The notes beneath the pieces are model-generated. The model saw nothing but the letters and a program-made list of their open reading frames with translations. It did no database searches and was not told the origin of the DNA. This document shows positions 61,360-64,000 of a stretch of DNA of 64,000 bases, one piece after another. How positions within the stretch are numbered: position 1 is the stretch's first letter; each line of letters starts with the position of its first letter. The position numbers and the translations under genes were made by a program. The stretch is from Marinovum sp034669705. GTDB taxonomy: Bacteria; Pseudomonadota; Alphaproteobacteria; Rhodobacterales; Rhodobacteraceae. The stretch is taken from positions 53,961-117,960 of the forward strand of contig NZ_JAXMOR010000013.1 in assembly GCF_034669705.1 (NCBI RefSeq), given 5' to 3'.

Positions 61360-61599
61360 CAGCCTGACAGGCCCACCATCTGGTCACCACAGTCGGGTTC
61401 TACAGGCGATCAGGAGACATCCGGCACGGCGTCGGGCTGCGGCTTGTCATCGGGCTTGGCAACCGGTCGGTGTCGGACCAATGGCCACCTCCACCCGCAA
61501 CCGCTCAGGCCCATTTCCGGCCATGACGGGTTTACAGGCCGAAGTCGGCTGAGGCGTCGCAAGGCTGGAATACGCTCGCCCTGCGCATGACGAATTCGA

Positions 61600-61914
61600 T
61601 CAGCGATGAGCCTTGATCGAAGCGGTCGTCGGCCAGATCGGCTGCCTTGCCTTCGCGCGTCTCGAAGGTGCCAAGACGGCCATCTGCAACATTGCGGTGA
61701 GCGCCATCCCGACACCACCGCCGAGAGCATAGGAAGTCAGGATCATCCACAAGCCGGCCCCCATAAGAAAGGACACCACGGCGGCGAGAAAGGCGCTGCA
61801 GATGCCGACAACAAGCAACCCGCATGCGCCTTCGATAACAGGAGCCTGGCTGTGAGTTTCGGCATAGCCCGGCCGCTGGCCGGGGAACGTGTTACTCTGG
61901 GCAATATCGTGCAT
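61600..61914 (-). CDS. Small hypothetical membrane protein
   Basis: 104 residues from the ATG at 61914, GAGG seven bases upstream. Two hydrophobic helices in GLLVVGICSAFLAAVVSFLM and WMILTSYALGGGVGMALTAM. No family recognised. A second frame on the same strand (ending 61532) continues with a plausible RLGTFETREGKAADLADDRF, so a frameshift near 61660 may have altered the C-terminus. The stretch 61360-61599 holds no other gene. Confidence 0.5.
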   Translation of the reverse strand: MHDIAQSNTFPGQRPGYAETHSQAPVIEGACGLLVVGICSAFLAAVVSFLMGAGLWMILTSYALGGGVGMALTAMLQMAVLAPSRRAKARQPIWPTTASIKAHR

Positions 61915-62139
61915 TTCGAAACCTCGTATCTCTGGCGAATGAACTGTTTGGTCTGCTCTGCTCGGTCAATTGCCCCGCGGCACCCCGCTTCCGGATTTCG
62001 GACACCCGATCGACCTGCGCTGTTTGGGGGAGCAGCTGAGTCGAAAGGGCATCCGAACCACTAAGTCTCTTGTTGAAATGGCCCGCACCGTGAGTGGTGG
62101 CATGGGAAGCGGGCCATTTCGGCGTCATGTCAGGGCGGA

Positions 62140-64000
62140 TCAGTGCCCCAGGTCGAGACTGTCCGTCAGATCGGTCAGACCGGCGAGAAGATCGGTGGCG
62201 TCTGACAGCCCCCCGAGCGCCTGCTCTGCCGGCTCCGTGCTGCCCAGCAGCCCACCGACGAGACCATCCTCACCGAGAACCGCATCCAGCGGGTCTTCTT
62301 CGCCGCCAAGCAGGTCGCCGACGACACCGTCCTCACCGAGAACCGCATCAAGCGGGCCTTCTTCGCCGCCAAGCAGGTCGCCGACAACACCGTCCTCACC
62401 GAGAACCGCATCAAGCGGGCCTTCTTCGCCGCCAAGCAGGTCGCCGACAAGACCGTCCTCACCGAGAACCGCATCGAGGGGACCGTCTTCGCCACCAAGC
62501 AGGTCGCCGATGACACCGTCCTCACCGAGAACCGCATCAAGCGGGCCTTCTTCGCCACCCAGCAGGTCGCCGACAACACCGTCCTCACCGAGAACCGCAT
62601 CAAGCGGGCCGTCTTCGCCACCAAGCAGGTCGCCGATGACACCGTCCTCACCGAGAACCGCATCAAGCGGGCCTTCTTCGCTGCCAAGCAGGTCGCCGAC
62701 GACACCGTCCTCACCGAGAACCGCATCAAGCGGGCCGTCTTCTCCGCCCAGCAGGTCGCCGATGACACCGTCTTCACCGAGAACCGCATCGAGCGGGCCG
62801 TCTTCGCCACCCAGCAGGTCGCCGACGAGACCATCCTCACCGAGAACCGCATCGAGCGGGCCTTCTTCGTCGCCCAGCAGGCTGTCCACAGGGCCGCCTT
62901 CGCCCAGCAGATCGCTCACAGGGCCGTCGGCCCCGAGCAGCGGGTCAACAAGGCCGTCTTCCGACAGCACATCGCCCAGGGGTCCGTCCTCACCGAGGAT
63001 CGTTTCGAGGGTTGAGTCCTCGGTGAGGGGATCGCCGAGGAGGGGTGCAACCCCCTCGGCAATCTGGTCGACCACACCGCCATCGTCGGTCAGCGGTGCC
63101 AGGAGGTCGTCGACGAGATCCGGGTCGGACCCTGGTGTGCCTTCGCCCATCGTGCCGGTGTCGGTCTGCGTACCGACGGCGCCGTCAGCGCCGGTGATGC
63201 CGGCCAAGGCTCCGTCGTTGCCAACAAGATCACCCAGCAGCCCCTCTGAGCCGGTCACCTCACCCAGCACACCCTCGTTGCCGGTCACAGGGCCGAGCAG
63301 CCCGTTGTCCGAGATCAGGCCGTCCGTCAGACCGATTTCCTCCGACACCTCGCCATCGCCGAGCACCGGCTGGCCGAGCAGGTCCTCGGTCAACTCACCG
63401 ATCGGTGTCTCCTCACCGATGAGATCACCGAGCAGTCCCTCTGAGCCCGTCACCGCGCCGAGTGTACCCTCGTTTCCGGTCAGCTCGCCCAGCAGGCCAT
63501 CGTCACCGATGATCGGATCAACGAACCCCTGGTTTCCTTCCTCCGTAGGATCGGTCGGGTCCGTCGGATCAGTCGGGTCCGTGGGATCGGTCGGGTTCGT
63601 GGGATCAGTCGGGTCCGTGGGATCGGTCGGGTCCGTGGGATCGGTCGGGTCCGTGGGATCAGTCGGGTCCGTAGGATCGGTCGGGTCCGTGGGATCGGTC
63701 GGGTCCGTGGGATCGGTCGGGTCCGTAGGATCGGTCGGGTCCGTGGGATCAGTCGGGTCCGTAGGATCGGTCGGGTCCGTGGGATCGGTCGGGTCCGTCG
63801 GATCGGTCGGGTCCGTCGGATCGGTCGGGTCCGTAGGATCGGTCGGGTCCGTCGGATCGGTCGGGTCCGTGGGATCAGTCGGGTCCGTGGGATCAGTCGG
63901 GTCCGTAGGATCGGTCGGGTCCGTAGGATCGGTCGGGTCCGTGGGATCGGTCGGGTCCGTAGGATCGGTCGGGTCCGTGGGATCGGTCGGGTCCGTGGGA
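62140..64000 (-). CDS. Very acidic repeat protein, N-terminus outside window
   Basis: The frame is open from the right edge to the stop at 62140: at least 619 residues. Order on the protein: a Asp-Pro-Thr repeat tract of at least 150 residues (18-bp DNA repeats, 63544-64000), a junction EEGNQGFVDPIIGDDGLLGE, degenerate LLGDLVG-type repeats (about 200 residues), then ten near-identical 21-residue repeats of the form GPLDAVLGEDGVVGDLLGGEE, and a C-terminal tail ending LDLGH. Over the last 437 residues there is no Lys, Arg, Cys, Trp, Tyr or Phe. The DPT tract looks like a rigid linker of a surface protein. A signal peptide cannot be seen. Surface adhesin, matrix or calcium-binding protein are all possible; none is proven. 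Confidence 0.85.
   Translation of the reverse strand, partial: PTDPTDPTDPTDPTDPTDPTDPTDPTDPTDPTDPTDPTDPTDPTDPTDPTDPTDPTDPTDPTDPTDPTDPTDPTDPTDPTDPTDPTDPTDPTDPTDPTDPTDPTDPTDPTDPTDPTDPTDPTDPTDPTDPTDPTNPTDPTDPTDPTDPTDPTEEGNQGFVDPIIGDDGLLGELTGNEGTLGAVTGSEGLLGDLIGEETPIGELTEDLLGQPVLGDGEVSEEIGLTDGLISDNGLLGPVTGNEGVLGEVTGSEGLLGDLVGNDGALAGITGADGAVGTQTDTGTMGEGTPGSDPDLVDDLLAPLTDDGGVVDQIAEGVAPLLGDPLTEDSTLETILGEDGPLGDVLSEDGLVDPLLGADGPVSDLLGEGGPVDSLLGDEEGPLDAVLGEDGLVGDLLGGEDGPLDAVLGEDGVIGDLLGGEDGPLDAVLGEDGVVGDLLGSEEGPLDAVLGEDGVIGDLLGGEDGPLDAVLGEDGVVGDLLGGEEGPLDAVLGEDGVIGDLLGGEDGPLDAVLGEDGLVGDLLGGEEGPLDAVLGEDGVVGDLLGGEEGPLDAVLGEDGVVGDLLGGEEDPLDAVLGEDGLVGGLLGSTEPAEQALGGLSDATDLLAGLTDLTDSLDLGH
62271..62900 (-). 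repeat. Ten tandem 63-bp repeats
   Basis: CACCGAGAACCGC recurs with a period of exactly 63 bases at 62271, 62334 and so on to 62838 on the plus strand (ten units). Units differ at only a few positions, such as GTC/GAT within the codons for VV and VI. They encode the 21-residue repeats of the acidic protein. Confidence 0.95.
63544..64000 (-). repeat. Tandem 18-bp repeats encoding Asp-Pro-Thr
   Basis: GGATCGGTCGGGTCCGT plus one variable base recurs about 25 times to the window edge. On the minus strand it reads GAC-CCG-ACC-GAT-CCC-ACG, i.e. DPTDPT. Variation is confined mainly to third positions (GGG/GTG/GTC and GGATC/GGATCA), as if under protein-level selection. The array continues beyond the window. 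Confidence 0.95.

Noticed and set aside
62271..62900. CRISPR array from the regular repeats
   Set aside because: There are no unique spacers: units of 63 bases abut directly and the whole stretch is an open frame encoding regular peptide repeats. No cas gene is nearby.

Overview
The window is a high-GC stretch of alphaproteobacterial chromosome, or a chromosome-like replicon. Gene content points to Rhodobacterales, probably a marine roseobacter-type genus. The pointers are nasTS control of an assimilatory nitrate operon, choXWV with betIBA for choline-to-betaine conversion, two tripartite tricarboxylate transporter (TTT) clusters, an H-NOX protein paired with a diguanylate cyclase, and many four-base ATGA start/stop overlaps. 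The assignment is inferred from gene content only; no marker gene fixes the genus.

Layout. 1-750: end of a UbiA-type prenyltransferase and a small multidrug-resistance-like transporter. 1149-16163: complete nitrate assimilation locus (nasT, nasS, then nrtA-nrtB-fused nrtCD-GAF protein-nirB-nirD-nasA-TrpD-like gene-cysG). A promoter-proximal leader at 3019-3124 carries an ANTAR two-hexaloop RNA motif and an intrinsic terminator, the expected target of NasT. 16560-23879: choline uptake (choV, choW, choX) and oxidation (betI, betB, betA), with a GST gene inserted antisense between choX and choW and a palindromic BetI-type site between choX and betI. 24323-33196: housekeeping and signalling genes (HAD phosphatase, DUF3572, a PleD-like diguanylate cyclase with a degenerate receiver, an ECF sigma factor with a periplasmic metal-sensor-like protein, an EF-hand protein, DUF983, Nudix, DUF2061, an XRE regulator, DMT and LysE exporters). 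33363-36382: ferric iron binding protein and permease, converging on each other, with no ATPase gene nearby. 36428-42731: TrmO-like protein, then a signalling cluster (HNOBA-GGDEF cyclase, H-NOX, hybrid HWE kinase), a lytic transglycosylase and YebC. 42854-49750: SLC13 permease, RpiR-type regulator and the first TTT cluster, which includes a BMP-type protein lacking a signal peptide. 49965-50038: tRNA-Cys. 50119-57583: second TTT cluster with SDR and epimerase genes, an IclR regulator and a ThDP-dependent enzyme. 57756-59289: an AcoR-like activator truncated and joined to the C-terminal piece of a flavin monooxygenase. 60268-64000: LuxR-type regulator, a small membrane protein and a very acidic repeat protein that runs off the right edge.

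How it fits together. The first quarter imports nitrate and reduces it to ammonium, with siroheme supplied by cysG and nitrate-dependent antitermination by NasS/NasT. The second module makes the osmoprotectant glycine betaine. The two TTT clusters import unknown organic acids, each under its own local regulator. The H-NOX/HNOBA-GGDEF pair looks like soluble guanylate cyclase with the cyclase domain swapped for a diguanylate cyclase, but the heme ligand is replaced. Four copies of a degenerate GC-rich intergenic repeat of about 170-200 bp lie at 835-1035, 16308-16478, 23995-24171 and 34445-34616.
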